The position numbers were made by a program, and so were the translations under genes. The notes beneath the pieces are model-generated. The model was not told the origin of the DNA and ran no database searches. It saw only the letters and a list, made by a program, of their open reading frames with translations. Source: CAYPFY01 sp964410105 (GTDB lineage: Bacteria; Bacteroidota; Ignavibacteria; UBA10030; SZUA-254). Taken from it: a DNA stretch of 64,000 nt. Below are positions 16,800 to 26,438 of this stretch, piece by piece. The first letter of the stretch is position 1, and each line of letters begins with the position of its first letter. The stretch spans positions 62,001 through 126,000 of the forward strand of contig CAYPFY010000005.1 in the NCBI GenBank assembly GCA_964410105.1. The letters run 5' to 3'.

Positions 16800-17779
16800 G
16801 TCAGCACCGATTCAATCGCATGAGTCAAACTGTTTTCCCGTTTTTGCCTGGGAAACAGGGAGACGATGCGGGCCCGGGCGGTTTCCCCCATCGGATCTTC
16901 CGTTGTGAGAGCTCTATGGAGCGCGTAGACGAGTGCTTCAGAATCGTCGGGGGGAACGAGAATGCCTTCGGTCCCGAGGGCTGTAGGATTGCCGCCGACG
17001 GAAGAAGCGACGGGGATGCAGGCGCAGAGCATTGCTTCGCAGAGCGAATTTGCGAGGCCCTCGCGGCGGGAAGGCTGGCAATACACTTTGGATCTTTGAT
17101 AGAACGGGAGCAGGTCATTGCGGGGCATGGGGGCATAGAACTTCATATTCATCGGTGGCCGCAGGCTGAGGCCGAGGCGGGGTTCGACTCCTATCACCGT
17201 AAAATTCACGGCCGGCATCTTCCAGGCGGCTTCGATCAGGAGATCGAGCCCCTTGACGAGAGCGCGGTTTCTTTCCCGCACCGATGCAACTGTCAGCACG
17301 CACTGTTCTTTTGCTCCATAGGGCTTCCAGAATTCGGCATCATAACCTGTGGGAACATAAGAGATATTCGACCCATCGTAAGCGGCGAGACGGGTCGCCT
17401 CCGGGATCAGCGAGGGGTCGACCACGAGAATGCGCTGCGCGTGGTGAAAAACATAGCGGAGGAGCCGTGCCCGCCAGGGGCTGAGCCAGATCCCGTAGTT
17501 AAGCCGGGCATCGTCGGCGACATCCACCCCGCCAACGACCACAATCGATTTCACGTTCAGAAAATTTCCGACAAAAACCCCGATGAAGGCGTACACGGAT
17601 GCGAACCAGCAGAAGACGGCGTCGGCGGCGAATATTTTCAAAAAAATCCGGACGGCGTTCTTCAGCCCGCCTCCGACGACTGCGCTCACGGAGTAGCGGC
17701 GCCTCAAGAACTCCAGATCATCGCGGACGAATGGCTGGTCGACGGGGGAAATGAACAGAATATCTCGCTCTGGGGGCAC
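16796..17779 (-). CDS. Glycosyltransferase family 4 protein
   Basis: A protein of 327 residues. The C-terminal donor-binding domain is clear: VLTVASVRERNRALVKGLDLLIEAA, then PSRREGLANSLCEAMLCACIPVAS, which holds both glutamates of the E-x7-E motif. The N-terminal half contains YVPTGYDAEFW, the linker typical of GT4 enzymes. It begins with GTG at 17779, 3 nt after the stop of the upstream transferase gene, and overlaps the next gene by 4 nt. Sugar specificity cannot be read from the sequence. Confidence 0.85.
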   Translation of the reverse strand: MPPERDILFISPVDQPFVRDDLEFLRRRYSVSAVVGGGLKNAVRIFLKIFAADAVFCWFASVYAFIGVFVGNFLNVKSIVVVGGVDVADDARLNYGIWLSPWRARLLRYVFHHAQRILVVDPSLIPEATRLAAYDGSNISYVPTGYDAEFWKPYGAKEQCVLTVASVRERNRALVKGLDLLIEAAWKMPAVNFTVIGVEPRLGLSLRPPMNMKFYAPMPRNDLLPFYQRSKVYCQPSRREGLANSLCEAMLCACIPVASSVGGNPTALGTEGILVPPDDSEALVYALHRALTTEDPMGETARARIVSLFPRQKRENSLTHAIESVLT

Positions 17780-17782
17780 GGT

Positions 17783-18898
17783 TCAGGCGTGCGATTTGGA
17801 AACTTGCGATTCCAGCAGGGCGAGGGCATTTGTAGCCGCGTCATCCCAGTTGAAGGTTTTGGCCCAGGCGACGGCGGCCGTCGAGAGGCGCTCCCGAAGT
17901 CCCCGGTCGGTGAGAAGGCGCGTCATCCGGCCTGCGAGCTCTGTGACATTTCCATACGGGTAGAGCAGGCCGGTCTCTCCGTCCTTGATCGCGTCGCGCA
18001 GGCCCGGGACGTCGCTCGCCACGACCGGGGTTCCGCACGCGTTCGACTCGACGACGGTCAGTCCCCAGCCTTCTTTGGCCGACGTGTTGACCACAAACCA
18101 GATCTCCTGGAGCAGGCGGACCTTCGTCTTTTCGTCGACGAAGCCGGTAAACCTCACAGCTTCCTCGAGATGCAGTTCGGCTGAAAGACGTTCGAGGGCC
18201 GGGCGGTGGTCCCCTTCCCCGATTATCACAAGCCGCGCATCGGGAAAGGAATCGCGGATCCTGGAGAAAGCCCGGAGAAGATGATCGACGGACTTATATT
18301 TTTTCAGCCGGCCGAAGTAGCCGACAAGGGGCGACCGGCTCCGGCGGGCTGCATCGGGCACATGCAGCTCATGATCGACGCAGTTGTAGATGATCTCGAC
18401 TTGAGTGAACCCGCGTTCGGTAAGCTCGGCCTTCGTGCTGGGGGAGACGGCCGCGACGGCCGAGCCTGAATTCCTCGCGATAGTCACGCCGAGCCATTCG
18501 ACGGCCGAGAAAACCAGGGCGACGGGAAACGGCGCCTCCAGAAAAATCTTAGCACCAAACAGGTGATGAAAGATGAAAACCAGAGGCCTCCGGATGAAAA
18601 GGGGTGTAAAAAAGGGAACTTTGTTGAAATCATCGACGACCACGTCGAAGTTTTCATGCCGGAAATGCGTGAAATACCGAAGCGGGACATAGAGGCTGAA
18701 GAGAAGCCTCCGACCTTCTCGGATTACATTGATGCCATCGATCGATTCCCTGCCGGGCGCGCCGTTGAAGGACGAGCAAAAGAGCGTCACATCATGTCCT
18801 CGCCGTGCGATACGGGAAAAAATCTGGTGCATATGCACCTCTGCGCCGCCGCCGAGCGGATTTTTGATGTCCTGCCAGTTAAGAACGAGGATTTTCAC
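17783..18898 (-). CDS. Glycosyltransferase family 4 protein
   Basis: A protein of 371 residues and a textbook GT4 enzyme: MKILVLNWQDIKNPLGGGAE at the N-terminus with the glycine-rich loop, VGYFGRLKKYKSVDHLLRAF opening the second domain, and KEGWGLTVVESNACGTPVVA with both catalytic-motif glutamates. The start is GTG 18898, preceded by an AGGGG ribosome binding site. It lies 83 bp downstream of the DUF2723 gene without an obvious promoter of its own, so it is probably transcribed from the promoter at 21.75 kb. Confidence 0.88.
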   Translation of the reverse strand: MKILVLNWQDIKNPLGGGAEVHMHQIFSRIARRGHDVTLFCSSFNGAPGRESIDGINVIREGRRLLFSLYVPLRYFTHFRHENFDVVVDDFNKVPFFTPLFIRRPLVFIFHHLFGAKIFLEAPFPVALVFSAVEWLGVTIARNSGSAVAAVSPSTKAELTERGFTQVEIIYNCVDHELHVPDAARRSRSPLVGYFGRLKKYKSVDHLLRAFSRIRDSFPDARLVIIGEGDHRPALERLSAELHLEEAVRFTGFVDEKTKVRLLQEIWFVVNTSAKEGWGLTVVESNACGTPVVASDVPGLRDAIKDGETGLLYPYGNVTELAGRMTRLLTDRGLRERLSTAAVAWAKTFNWDDAATNALALLESQVSKSHA

Positions 18899-18981
18899 CT
18901 GCTGCCCCTCGGGACGGGGGTAGGCCAGAAGCTCAGCAGGTCGGAAGAAATGGAGGGGTCAGCAAGCGTGTGGCACAAGTC

Positions 18982-21720
18982 CTATTGCACCTTTGCTGTA
19001 TCCTTAGCGGTCCCGGCGATTTTTTGTTCATACGACTGGATTTTGGACTTGATCTCGGGAGTATTGGGATAGAGCGCGAGGGCGCGGTTCAGAAGATCGA
19101 CCGCGGCGCGGTAGTCCTTGCGGGAATCATAAATATCGAGAAGCGTCCTGTACGGCATAAAAGGATCCTGGGCGTCCACCCTCCCTGAATTGATCGCCTC
19201 CATGGCGCTGGGCTCCACCGTCTTGGCATAGAGGTTGAAATTGACCGTATCGCCGAGTTGGGTGAAGAGAGTCATAAAATAGGCCGAGATGCGCCAGTCC
19301 TGCATCGGGATCACCGAGACGGGGATCGTTTTTTCCATCTGCCCGAAAATCTGCTTCGCCCTTGGCCGGTCGTTCTTGGCATTCATGGCAAACTGTGCGA
19401 GGCGCATGAAATTGAACCGGTAGTTCTGAACCATTCGCTGGACATTCTCGTCGTAATAGACTCCCTGGTCGTTCAGATTTCGGTAAAGATATCCCCACTG
19501 GGGAGTTTTCACCGGAGCCACGTGATCGGCCAGCACATTGGAGGCCATGATATCGTAATCGAGTCCCTGATCCGCCTGGCCGGTCTTGATCGGCTTGAGT
19601 CTGAAGCTGAGGCCTTCCATCCAGAGATAATTGTCCAGGCCGATCTTAGAATCGGGGGAGCAGGTGACGGCAAAGTAGATGGGGCGGTCCCACCGGATGG
19701 ATGTGATGATCGAGTACACCATGATATCCTGCACGCGGAGAATACGGATATCCTGCTGGTACGGCACTCCGTTCATCGGGAAGCTGATACGCCCCTGATT
19801 GAGGACCAAGGTGTCCGTCACCCCGAACTTTTCCGCCACTTGACGGGGAACGGCGATCGCTCTCTGCTGGGGTTTCCAGGCCGTCGGGGTGATACGCTCG
19901 ATCTGTTCATTCGAAAAGGGAAGGTCGATTTTCCTGGCGCCATGGGGGGAGCTGTTCTTCAGCATATAGATATACCAGGGGGTATTCACGAGACTCAGAT
20001 TCACGATCCTCACATCCTGGCGGACCCCTTCGACGTCCTGCAGGTACCAGAGGGGAAAAGTGTCGTTATCGCCGTTGGTGAAGAGAATCCCGTCCTTCTC
20101 GCAGCTTTGCAGCAGATTATAGGAATAGTCCCAGGCGACATAGTTCCTGCTCCGGTCATGGGAGAACCAGTTGATCCTGGCGAGATTCACCGGGACGGCG
20201 GCCAGAGAGAGAAGCAGGACGCCGGACGCCATGGCGGACGGGTTGGCCATCGGGAGAGCTTCCTTCAGAACCTCAATGATGCCATAGACGCCGATCCCGA
20301 TCCAGAGAGCCATGCAATAATATGCTCCGACGTAGAAATAATCGCGTTCGCGCGGCTGGGGGTCCTGCTGATTCTGGTAGAGGTCAAGCACGATCCCCAT
20401 AATCGTGAACATCACCAGAAGCACCATGCCCATCTTCCAGTCTTTCTTGAAATGATACCAGAGGCCGAACAATCCGATGAAGAACGGGATTCCGAAAGTG
20501 TCGGAGAAGCTCACCCCGGCATCCTGGAAGTCCCCCTCTGCACCGATGAAATTCCAGAGCACGTACCGGATATACATATGGTTAACCTGGTAGCGCCAGA
20601 AAAAGTCCATGTCGCTTGTATAATTCACGCGGGTCGGCTCGTGCATCGGCTCACGGGAGTAACGCCGAGGGAAGAGTTTTTCGACATAATTCTGCTCGTC
20701 GTTATCCCAGCTCTCCCCCTTCAGATAGGGCGCCTGGCCGTACTGTTCGCGCGTGAGGTAACTAGTAAGCCGGGCGAGATTATTGGGGCGATTCTCGTTC
20801 ATGGGCACATTATCGACATTGGCCCTCATGATCACCTGTGTATAGGTCGTATAGCCCAGGACCACCAGGAGAAAAGAGAGTGATGCGATATGGAGCATCT
20901 TATGCCTCGTCTCCAGACTCTTGTAGGCGCTATAGGCGGCGATGAGAGTGACCGCGAGGGGGACGAAGGGAAAAATCGGGCTCTTGACCCCGCCGACGTC
21001 GCCGTCGAGGAACGAGGGAAGCAGCTGCACCACGCCGGGATAGATCACGAAAAATGTGATGAGAGCGATCGCGCTGAAACGGAAGAAAGTCTGTCGGTTG
21101 ACCTCATAATTGCGGAAATAGAAGAGCATCATCACGGGGATCGTCACAAGCAGGGCGAGGATATGCACCCCGGTCGAGAGGCCGAGCAGGTAGGCGATCA
21201 TGAGGACATAGCGCTCGTTCCTGGGTTCATCTGCCTTCTCCCACCACCGGAGGGCGAGCCAGAGGATGGCCGAGACAAAAAACATCCCCATGCCGTAGAC
21301 TTCGGCCTCGATAGAATTGTCCCAGTAGGTGTTGCTGAAGGCGAGGCCCCATGCGGCGACGGCCGAGGGGCCGTAGGTGACGAGTCGGTCATACATCGAC
21401 TGTACGGGGCCCCGGAACCGCTGGATAACCTTCACCGTGACCAGGTAAAGAAACATGATGGCGAGAGCGCTTCCGATTGACGATACGGCGTGCATGCGGG
21501 CGGCGATATCATCGCGAAACGGAATCAGCGATGCGATGCGGGCGAGAAACAGAAAGAGCGGCGAGCCGGGAGGATGAGGGACCTGCATCAGCCGCGCGGC
21601 TGCGCAGAATTCGCCGACATCCCAGAAAACCACCGTTGTGGAGAGCGTCCTCAGGTAGACGGTAATCGTGACGAGGAAGACGAGGAGAGCCACCCCCCGG
21701 TTTATCTGTTTTTCAGCCAT
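18982..21720 (-). CDS. DUF2723 membrane protein, probable dolichol-type glycosyltransferase with C-terminal repeat domain
   Basis: A protein of 912 residues. The first half has about a dozen membrane helices with the DUF2723 signature: TVVFWDVGEFCAAARLMQVP (residues 28-47), then PHPPGSPLF. An acidic motif in the first external loop is typical of GT-C transferases that use polyprenyl-phosphate sugars; the human relative TMEM260 is an O-mannosyltransferase. After the membrane region a large soluble part carries TNGDNDTFPLWYLQDVEGVR, common to bacterial DUF2723 proteins, and the last 100 residues look like TPR-type helices (DYRAAVDLLNRALALYP). It heads the leftward glycosyltransferase unit, in keeping with protein or glycan modification at the envelope. 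Confidence 0.85.
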   Translation of the reverse strand: MAEKQINRGVALLVFLVTITVYLRTLSTTVVFWDVGEFCAAARLMQVPHPPGSPLFLFLARIASLIPFRDDIAARMHAVSSIGSALAIMFLYLVTVKVIQRFRGPVQSMYDRLVTYGPSAVAAWGLAFSNTYWDNSIEAEVYGMGMFFVSAILWLALRWWEKADEPRNERYVLMIAYLLGLSTGVHILALLVTIPVMMLFYFRNYEVNRQTFFRFSAIALITFFVIYPGVVQLLPSFLDGDVGGVKSPIFPFVPLAVTLIAAYSAYKSLETRHKMLHIASLSFLLVVLGYTTYTQVIMRANVDNVPMNENRPNNLARLTSYLTREQYGQAPYLKGESWDNDEQNYVEKLFPRRYSREPMHEPTRVNYTSDMDFFWRYQVNHMYIRYVLWNFIGAEGDFQDAGVSFSDTFGIPFFIGLFGLWYHFKKDWKMGMVLLVMFTIMGIVLDLYQNQQDPQPRERDYFYVGAYYCMALWIGIGVYGIIEVLKEALPMANPSAMASGVLLLSLAAVPVNLARINWFSHDRSRNYVAWDYSYNLLQSCEKDGILFTNGDNDTFPLWYLQDVEGVRQDVRIVNLSLVNTPWYIYMLKNSSPHGARKIDLPFSNEQIERITPTAWKPQQRAIAVPRQVAEKFGVTDTLVLNQGRISFPMNGVPYQQDIRILRVQDIMVYSIITSIRWDRPIYFAVTCSPDSKIGLDNYLWMEGLSFRLKPIKTGQADQGLDYDIMASNVLADHVAPVKTPQWGYLYRNLNDQGVYYDENVQRMVQNYRFNFMRLAQFAMNAKNDRPRAKQIFGQMEKTIPVSVIPMQDWRISAYFMTLFTQLGDTVNFNLYAKTVEPSAMEAINSGRVDAQDPFMPYRTLLDIYDSRKDYRAAVDLLNRALALYPNTPEIKSKIQSYEQKIAGTAKDTAKVQ

Positions 21721-21753
21721 TGATACCTCGGAAAAAATCCCAAAAATGGATTG

Positions 21754-21784
21754 TCAATATAGAAGAAATACGAGCCATTCGCAA
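21754..21784 (-). promoter_or_regulatory. Promoter: TTG, 20 nt, TATATTGA
   Basis: TTG at 21784-21782, 20 nt, TATATTGA at 21761-21754; predicted start near 21749 and a 29-nt leader for the DUF2723 gene. The TTG follows a run of eight T just after the hemW stop. Confidence 0.65.
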
Positions 21785-21790
21785 AAAAAA

Positions 21791-22975
21791 TCAGGTGAGG
21801 GAGCAGAGCTCTTCGCTAATCGAGTCGCAGAGGAGGAACCCCTTATCGGTGAGGCGCAGCGTATCGTCATGAAGGACGGCAATCCTGCCGGCGACGAGCC
21901 GTCCGATGATCTCTTGGCCGGAGCGAAGGAGGTCGACCCCGTGGTCGGCTTTCAGACGGGAGAGATTTACGCCATTGCTTCGGAGCCCGAGCATGATCGC
22001 TTCGTCGAGCTGCTGACCCGGCGTAAGAATTTCCTCTCCTCCGACGGGTCGTTGGCCGTTGCGGATTTTTGTGATATATGTCGAAATGCTGGGAGAATTC
22101 CACCAGCGCCGCGGCGGGAGAAACGAGTGGGCGGAGGGGCCGAGGCCGAGATACGGGGAGCCGTCCCAGTAGCTAGAGTTATGGCGCGAACGGAACCCCG
22201 GCTTTGCGAAATTCGACACTTCGTAATGTTCGTAGCCCCGGGCGCCGAGAAATTCCATCGTAAATTCATACATGGCCGCCTCCGTCTCCAGAGGGAGCGG
22301 GGAAACGATCTTATCCCTCACCATCCTGAAAAGGGGGGTCGACGGCTCGACGATCAGGCTGTAGGCTGAGATATGTGCCGGCTCAAGCTCGGCTGCCGAA
22401 CGCAGATTATGTTCCCAGCGGGCCAGCGTTTGATGGGGGAGAGCGAAAATGAGGTCCAGGCTTGTATTCGCGAACCCTGCCTCCCGGGCAAGAGCGATAA
22501 CGGAGCGGGCCTGAGCTGCAGAATGGATTCTCGTCAGAAAGCGAAGGTCGTCGTCGAAGAACGACTGGACGCCGAAGCTGAGCCGGTTCACGCCCGCGTC
22601 CCGGTACCCCCGAAGTTTTTCACGATTGACAGTGCCCGGATTCGTCTCAAGAGTAATCTCGGGATCGGGCCAAAATGTAAACGACCGGGAGAGGTGATCG
22701 AGGATAGTCCCGACCTGCGAGGGGGAGAGAAGCGAAGGGGTTCCGCCGCCGAAAAATACCGTCCCGAACGCCGGGAATTTCTCCTGGGACGCGGCGAGAT
22801 CGATCTCAGCGTGAAGCGCGCTGAGAAAATCATCGACCGGGTCGAGGTTCTCTATCGAGTAAAAGTCGCAATAGATGCACTTATGCTCGCAGAACGGAAT
22901 GTGGAGATAGAGGCCGGCAGAATTCTGCTGCATAAGGTCAGCGGACCAGCGTTCCGAGGCGATCCCAGCGGACAT
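21791..22975 (-). CDS. hemW: Radical SAM family heme chaperone HemW
   Basis: A protein of 394 residues. HIPFCEHKCIYCDFYS contains the CxxxCxxC iron-sulfur site followed by FFGGGTPSLL, LETNPGT, RLSFGVQSF and a C-terminal HemN-type domain with GLGPSAHSF. The C-x3-C-x2-C spacing plus absence of the extra N-terminal residues of oxygen-independent coproporphyrinogen oxidase favours HemW, a heme-binding protein that delivers heme. The ATG at 22975 overlaps lepB by 38 nt but has GGAAGG at good distance; ATG 22933 would avoid the overlap but lacks a binding site. It is the last gene of the lepA-lepB-lepB-hemW unit. Confidence 0.9.
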   Translation of the reverse strand: MSAGIASERWSADLMQQNSAGLYLHIPFCEHKCIYCDFYSIENLDPVDDFLSALHAEIDLAASQEKFPAFGTVFFGGGTPSLLSPSQVGTILDHLSRSFTFWPDPEITLETNPGTVNREKLRGYRDAGVNRLSFGVQSFFDDDLRFLTRIHSAAQARSVIALAREAGFANTSLDLIFALPHQTLARWEHNLRSAAELEPAHISAYSLIVEPSTPLFRMVRDKIVSPLPLETEAAMYEFTMEFLGARGYEHYEVSNFAKPGFRSRHNSSYWDGSPYLGLGPSAHSFLPPRRWWNSPSISTYITKIRNGQRPVGGEEILTPGQQLDEAIMLGLRSNGVNLSRLKADHGVDLLRSGQEIIGRLVAGRIAVLHDDTLRLTDKGFLLCDSISEELCSLT

Positions 22976-23678
22976 CGAATCCTTCCATGGACCAGTAGAC
23001 GATCATCGCTCTCCCCTGCACATTTTCTTCCGGCAAAAATCCCCAGTGGCGGCTGTCGTAGCTATGGTCAAGATTGTCGCCGAGAACAAACAGGTAATTC
23101 TTTTGAATGGCATAGGACGACGAGGGCTTCCCGTCGATGAGAACTGCTCCCTGAACCTCAACCGAATGGCCCTCGCGTTCAATCACCTGCTTCCAGACGG
23201 GCGAGAATCCCGAATCCAGCCTGATGACATCGCCTCGCCGCGGAACGGTGGTCGGAGACATTTCCGGGCAATCCGGGGCAGCGAAAGGCGAGCCGTTGAT
23301 CCAGGCGAATCCGGCGTGGAAAGAAATCTCATCTCCGGGCACGGCAACGCACCTTTTCACAAAAAACGTGGGGCGGGCGGGGCGCGGCGATCCCGGCAGC
23401 TCGAACATGATCACATCTCCCCTCTTCACGTCCCCGAGTTTCGGAAGCGGGAGAAACCCAGCGTTCAGGAACGGGACCGTCAGAGTGCGGCCCCCGTAAG
23501 CCAGCTTATTGACGAGCAGGAAGTCCCCCGGCAGGATCGTTGACTCCATGGAGGGCGACGGGATATAAATGGCCTCGAGCACAAAAACCTTCAGGATCAA
23601 AGCGAGTCCTGCCGTCACCGCCAGGATCTGGACGAAGGGCCGCAAGGTGCGGGCGATGGTTCGGGCTTCGGGGGTCAC
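22938..23678 (-). CDS. lepB: Signal peptidase I, second copy
   Basis: A protein of 246 residues with one N-terminal membrane segment, the catalytic serine in IPSPSMEST (Ser43), the general-base lysine in FFVKRCVAVPGDE (Lys108), and GDNLDHSYDSRHWGFLP, the conserved box E. It cleaves signal peptides at the outer face of the inner membrane. GTG 23678 starts 4 nt after the upstream lepB stop. The two tandem copies differ considerably, this one being about 40 residues shorter. Two signal peptidases may divide the large load of exported proteins, which is an inference. Confidence 0.92.
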   Translation of the reverse strand: MTPEARTIARTLRPFVQILAVTAGLALILKVFVLEAIYIPSPSMESTILPGDFLLVNKLAYGGRTLTVPFLNAGFLPLPKLGDVKRGDVIMFELPGSPRPARPTFFVKRCVAVPGDEISFHAGFAWINGSPFAAPDCPEMSPTTVPRRGDVIRLDSGFSPVWKQVIEREGHSVEVQGAVLIDGKPSSSYAIQKNYLFVLGDNLDHSYDSRHWGFLPEENVQGRAMIVYWSMEGFDVRWDRLGTLVR

Positions 23679-23682
23679 AGCG

Positions 23683-24543
23683 TCAATGGACGATCGTTCC
23701 GAACCGGCTCATCCGGACGGAAGAAATCTTCCGGGCCATATCGTGAAATGCCACGTCCGGGTCCCATGACCAGTAGACGATGAGGGGCGTGCCGACGACG
23801 GATTCCTCGGGGATGAAGCCCCAGAATCTGCTATCGAGGCTGTTATCTCGGTTATCTCCCATGCCGAATACGTAATTCCTTTCGACGATATATCGGGATG
23901 CTTCAGCCCCGTCCACGAAAAACTTCCCATCCCGCATTTCAAACCGATGCCCTTCGCGCCGGATGAAGGTGTCCCAGCGAATGTAATTTTCGGGGGTCAG
24001 CGTCACCACGTCCCCCTTCTTGGGAACAACGATAGGGCCATAATAATCCTCATTAAAGGGCGCGCCCTTGGGAAATATTTTCGGATCCGGGAAACCCGGG
24101 GGCCTCACAAAAGACGAATTGAATTTCACATTTCGGGGGACGGGGGCGGGCTGGCCGTTGACGAAAAGGCGGCGGTTTACCACCTGGACGGTATCGCCGG
24201 CGACGGCGACGCAGCGCTTAAGATAATAAGCGAACTCCGAAGCTTCCACTTCGTCCCTGTTGCCGGGGAAGATGAACACAATGATATCTCCTCTTTCGAC
24301 ATGCCAGATCGCCGGGAGTTTAAAGGCGGGTATCTTTGCGCTCGTCAGCGGGATCGTCCGGGGGGTCGTGCCCCCGAAGACGAACTTATTGACGAGCAGA
24401 AAATCCCCGGACATGATTTCGTTCTCCATCGAGCCGGTGGGCACTTCGAACGACGCCAGGACGAAGCTGTTCAGCACGAGGAAGGCGGACAGAATGATCG
24501 AGAGCTCCTTCGCCCACCCTATGAGTGTTGCTTTGATATTCAT
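23683..24543 (-). CDS. lepB: Signal peptidase I, first copy
   Basis: A protein of 286 residues: membrane anchor at about residues 12-32, catalytic serine in VPTGSMENE (Ser38), lysine in YYLKRCVAVAGD (Lys109), and GMGDNRDNSLDSRFWGFIP. An insertion of about 35 residues between the lysine and box E (including NSSFVRPPGFPDPKIFPKG) is longer than in the second copy and is common in FCB-group enzymes. ATG 24543 is preceded by GAGGG at 7 nt; longer frames would run into the lepA gene, whose stop is 29 nt upstream. The lepA-lepB order is conserved in many bacteria. Confidence 0.93.
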   Translation of the reverse strand: MNIKATLIGWAKELSIILSAFLVLNSFVLASFEVPTGSMENEIMSGDFLLVNKFVFGGTTPRTIPLTSAKIPAFKLPAIWHVERGDIIVFIFPGNRDEVEASEFAYYLKRCVAVAGDTVQVVNRRLFVNGQPAPVPRNVKFNSSFVRPPGFPDPKIFPKGAPFNEDYYGPIVVPKKGDVVTLTPENYIRWDTFIRREGHRFEMRDGKFFVDGAEASRYIVERNYVFGMGDNRDNSLDSRFWGFIPEESVVGTPLIVYWSWDPDVAFHDMARKISSVRMSRFGTIVH

Positions 24544-24572
24544 TGATTCACCCTCAGATATAACACCGTTGA

Positions 24573-26369
24573 TCAGTCCTCCATCGCGAGGACCGCGAGG
24601 AAGGCCTCCTGTGGAATCTCCACCCTTCCCACCTGTTTCATACGCCTTTTTCCTTCTTTTTGCTTCTCCAGAAGCTTGCGCTTGCGGGAAATGTCGCCTC
24701 CGTAGCATTTCGCCAAAACGTTTTTGCGCATCGCCGAAATGGAATCACGCGCGATCACCTTGCTCCCGATGGCGGCCTGGATGACGACCTCGAACATCTG
24801 GCGGGGGATTAGTTTGCGCAGTTTCGCGCACAGTTTTTTCCCCCATTCATAGGCTTTATCGCTGTGAACGATTGTGGAAAGCGCATCGACCGGCTCGGAG
24901 TTCAGCAGAATATCCAGCTTCACGAGGTCGGACGTGCGGTATTCGAGAAAATCATAATCGAGCGACGCGTACCCCCGCGACATCGACTTAAGCTTGTCGT
25001 AGAAATCGAAAATAATCTCGGAGAGCGGAAGCTCATAGCGAAGATCCGCGCGGGTCGGATCGATGTAGGTCGTATTCTTATAGACCCCCCGGCGATCGGT
25101 GCAGAGCTTCATGATGCTCCCTATATACTCCGCGGGCGTAATGATCTGGGCGGTGATGAAGGGCTCCTCGATGTGGTCGATCTCCCCGGCGGGGGGCATC
25201 AGTGCCGGGTTGTCGACGAGGGATATTCCCCGATCCGTCCGCATCACGCGATATTCGACGTTGGGGACGGTGGTTATCAGCTCCTGCTTGTACTCGCGCT
25301 CAAGACGTTCCTGGACGATCTCCATATGAAGGAGGCCGAGAAACCCAGCGCGGAACCCGAAGCCGAGGGCAATCGAGGATTCCGGCTCGAAAATCAGAGA
25401 GGCGTCGTTCATCCGGAGTTTTTCGAGAGAATCCCGCAACTCGGAGAAATTATCCGCGTTGACGGGATAGAGTCCGGCAAAAACCATCGGTTTCGCTTCC
25501 TTGTAGCCGGGGAGCGGACCGGGGGCAGGCTGTGCTGCGTTCGTCACCGTATCGCCCACCTTCGTATCGTGGACATCCTTCGCCCCGGGGATCAGGTAGC
25601 CCACATTGCCGGCGGAGAGCTCCTTCGTCCTGAGGCGCTGCATCTCAAGGATGCCGACCTCCTCGGCGTCAAACGTCCTATCGGTGGCGAAGAATTTCAC
25701 CTTGTCTTTTTCCCTCAGAATCCCGTCGAAGATTCTGATATAGACGACGGAGCCCCGGTAGCCGTCGAAAATCGAGTCGAAGATAAGGGCTTTCAGGGGA
25801 GCTTCCGGGTCTCCCTGGGGGGGGCGGATCCGTTCAACGACCGCTTCGAGAATCTCGTCGACTCCCAGCTTCATTTTTGCGCTCGCCAGAATAATCTCCT
25901 CCTCTTTGCACCCGATGAGATCCATGATCTGATGCTTGACGGAGTCGACCATTGCGCTGGGGAGATCGATTTTATTGATGACGGGAATGATCTCGAGCCC
26001 TGCGTCGATGGCGAGGTAGAGATTGCTGATCGTCTGGGCCTCGACCCCCTGGGAGGCATCGACGACGAGGATTGCCCCTTCGCAGGCGGCGAGGGAGCGG
26101 GAGACTTCGTAGGAAAAGTCGACGTGCCCGGGCGTATCAATTAGATTAAGAGTAAAACTCCGTCCATCCCGGGACTTATACTTCATCTGAATCGCGTGGA
26201 GTTTTATCGTAATCCCCCGTTCCTGCTCCAGTTCCATATCGTCGAGCACCTGATTCGTCTTCATCTCGCGTTCCGTCACGGTCCCGGTACGTTCCAGGAG
26301 GCGATCGGCGATCGTAGATTTGCCGTGGTCGATATGGGCGATGATGCAGAAGTTGCGGATATTATCCAT
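24573..26369 (-). CDS. lepA: Elongation factor 4 (LepA)
   Basis: A protein of 598 residues, the standard length. It begins MDNIRNFCIIAHIDHGKSTI with the GTPase P-loop, followed by DTPGHVDFSYEVSRSL (G3) and NKIDLPSA (G4). The C-terminal LepA-specific domain ends in KCYGGDISRKRKLLEKQKEG, seen here as YGGDISRKRKLLEKQ and GKRRMK. LepA back-translocates or remodels stalled ribosomes and influences initiation. The gene heads the lepA-lepB-lepB-hemW operon; its promoter and a hairpin leader lie upstream. Confidence 0.97.
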   Translation of the reverse strand: MDNIRNFCIIAHIDHGKSTIADRLLERTGTVTEREMKTNQVLDDMELEQERGITIKLHAIQMKYKSRDGRSFTLNLIDTPGHVDFSYEVSRSLAACEGAILVVDASQGVEAQTISNLYLAIDAGLEIIPVINKIDLPSAMVDSVKHQIMDLIGCKEEEIILASAKMKLGVDEILEAVVERIRPPQGDPEAPLKALIFDSIFDGYRGSVVYIRIFDGILREKDKVKFFATDRTFDAEEVGILEMQRLRTKELSAGNVGYLIPGAKDVHDTKVGDTVTNAAQPAPGPLPGYKEAKPMVFAGLYPVNADNFSELRDSLEKLRMNDASLIFEPESSIALGFGFRAGFLGLLHMEIVQERLEREYKQELITTVPNVEYRVMRTDRGISLVDNPALMPPAGEIDHIEEPFITAQIITPAEYIGSIMKLCTDRRGVYKNTTYIDPTRADLRYELPLSEIIFDFYDKLKSMSRGYASLDYDFLEYRTSDLVKLDILLNSEPVDALSTIVHSDKAYEWGKKLCAKLRKLIPRQMFEVVIQAAIGSKVIARDSISAMRKNVLAKCYGGDISRKRKLLEKQKEGKRRMKQVGRVEIPQEAFLAVLAMED

Positions 26370-26406
26370 GGTCCCGGGTGCCTAAAAAACCGAGCTTTAT
26401 AAAAAT

Positions 26407-26430
26407 AATCCCGCTCGCGCGGGCGGGATT
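26407..26430 (-). promoter_or_regulatory. Hairpin at the 5' end of the lepA transcript
   Basis: Arms AATCCCGC (26407-26414) and GCGGGATT (26423-26430) flank an 8-nt GC-rich loop. On the minus strand the hairpin is followed by ATTTTTAT. It begins about 4 nt after the predicted transcription start, so it could protect the 5' end or act as an attenuator. Confidence 0.55.
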
Positions 26431-26438
26431 CAACCGTA

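Noticed and set aside
19258..20883. A rightward open frame of about 540 codons inside the DUF2723 gene
   Set aside because: The DUF2723 protein on the other strand has all family motifs and membrane helices; the antisense product is low-complexity and charged.
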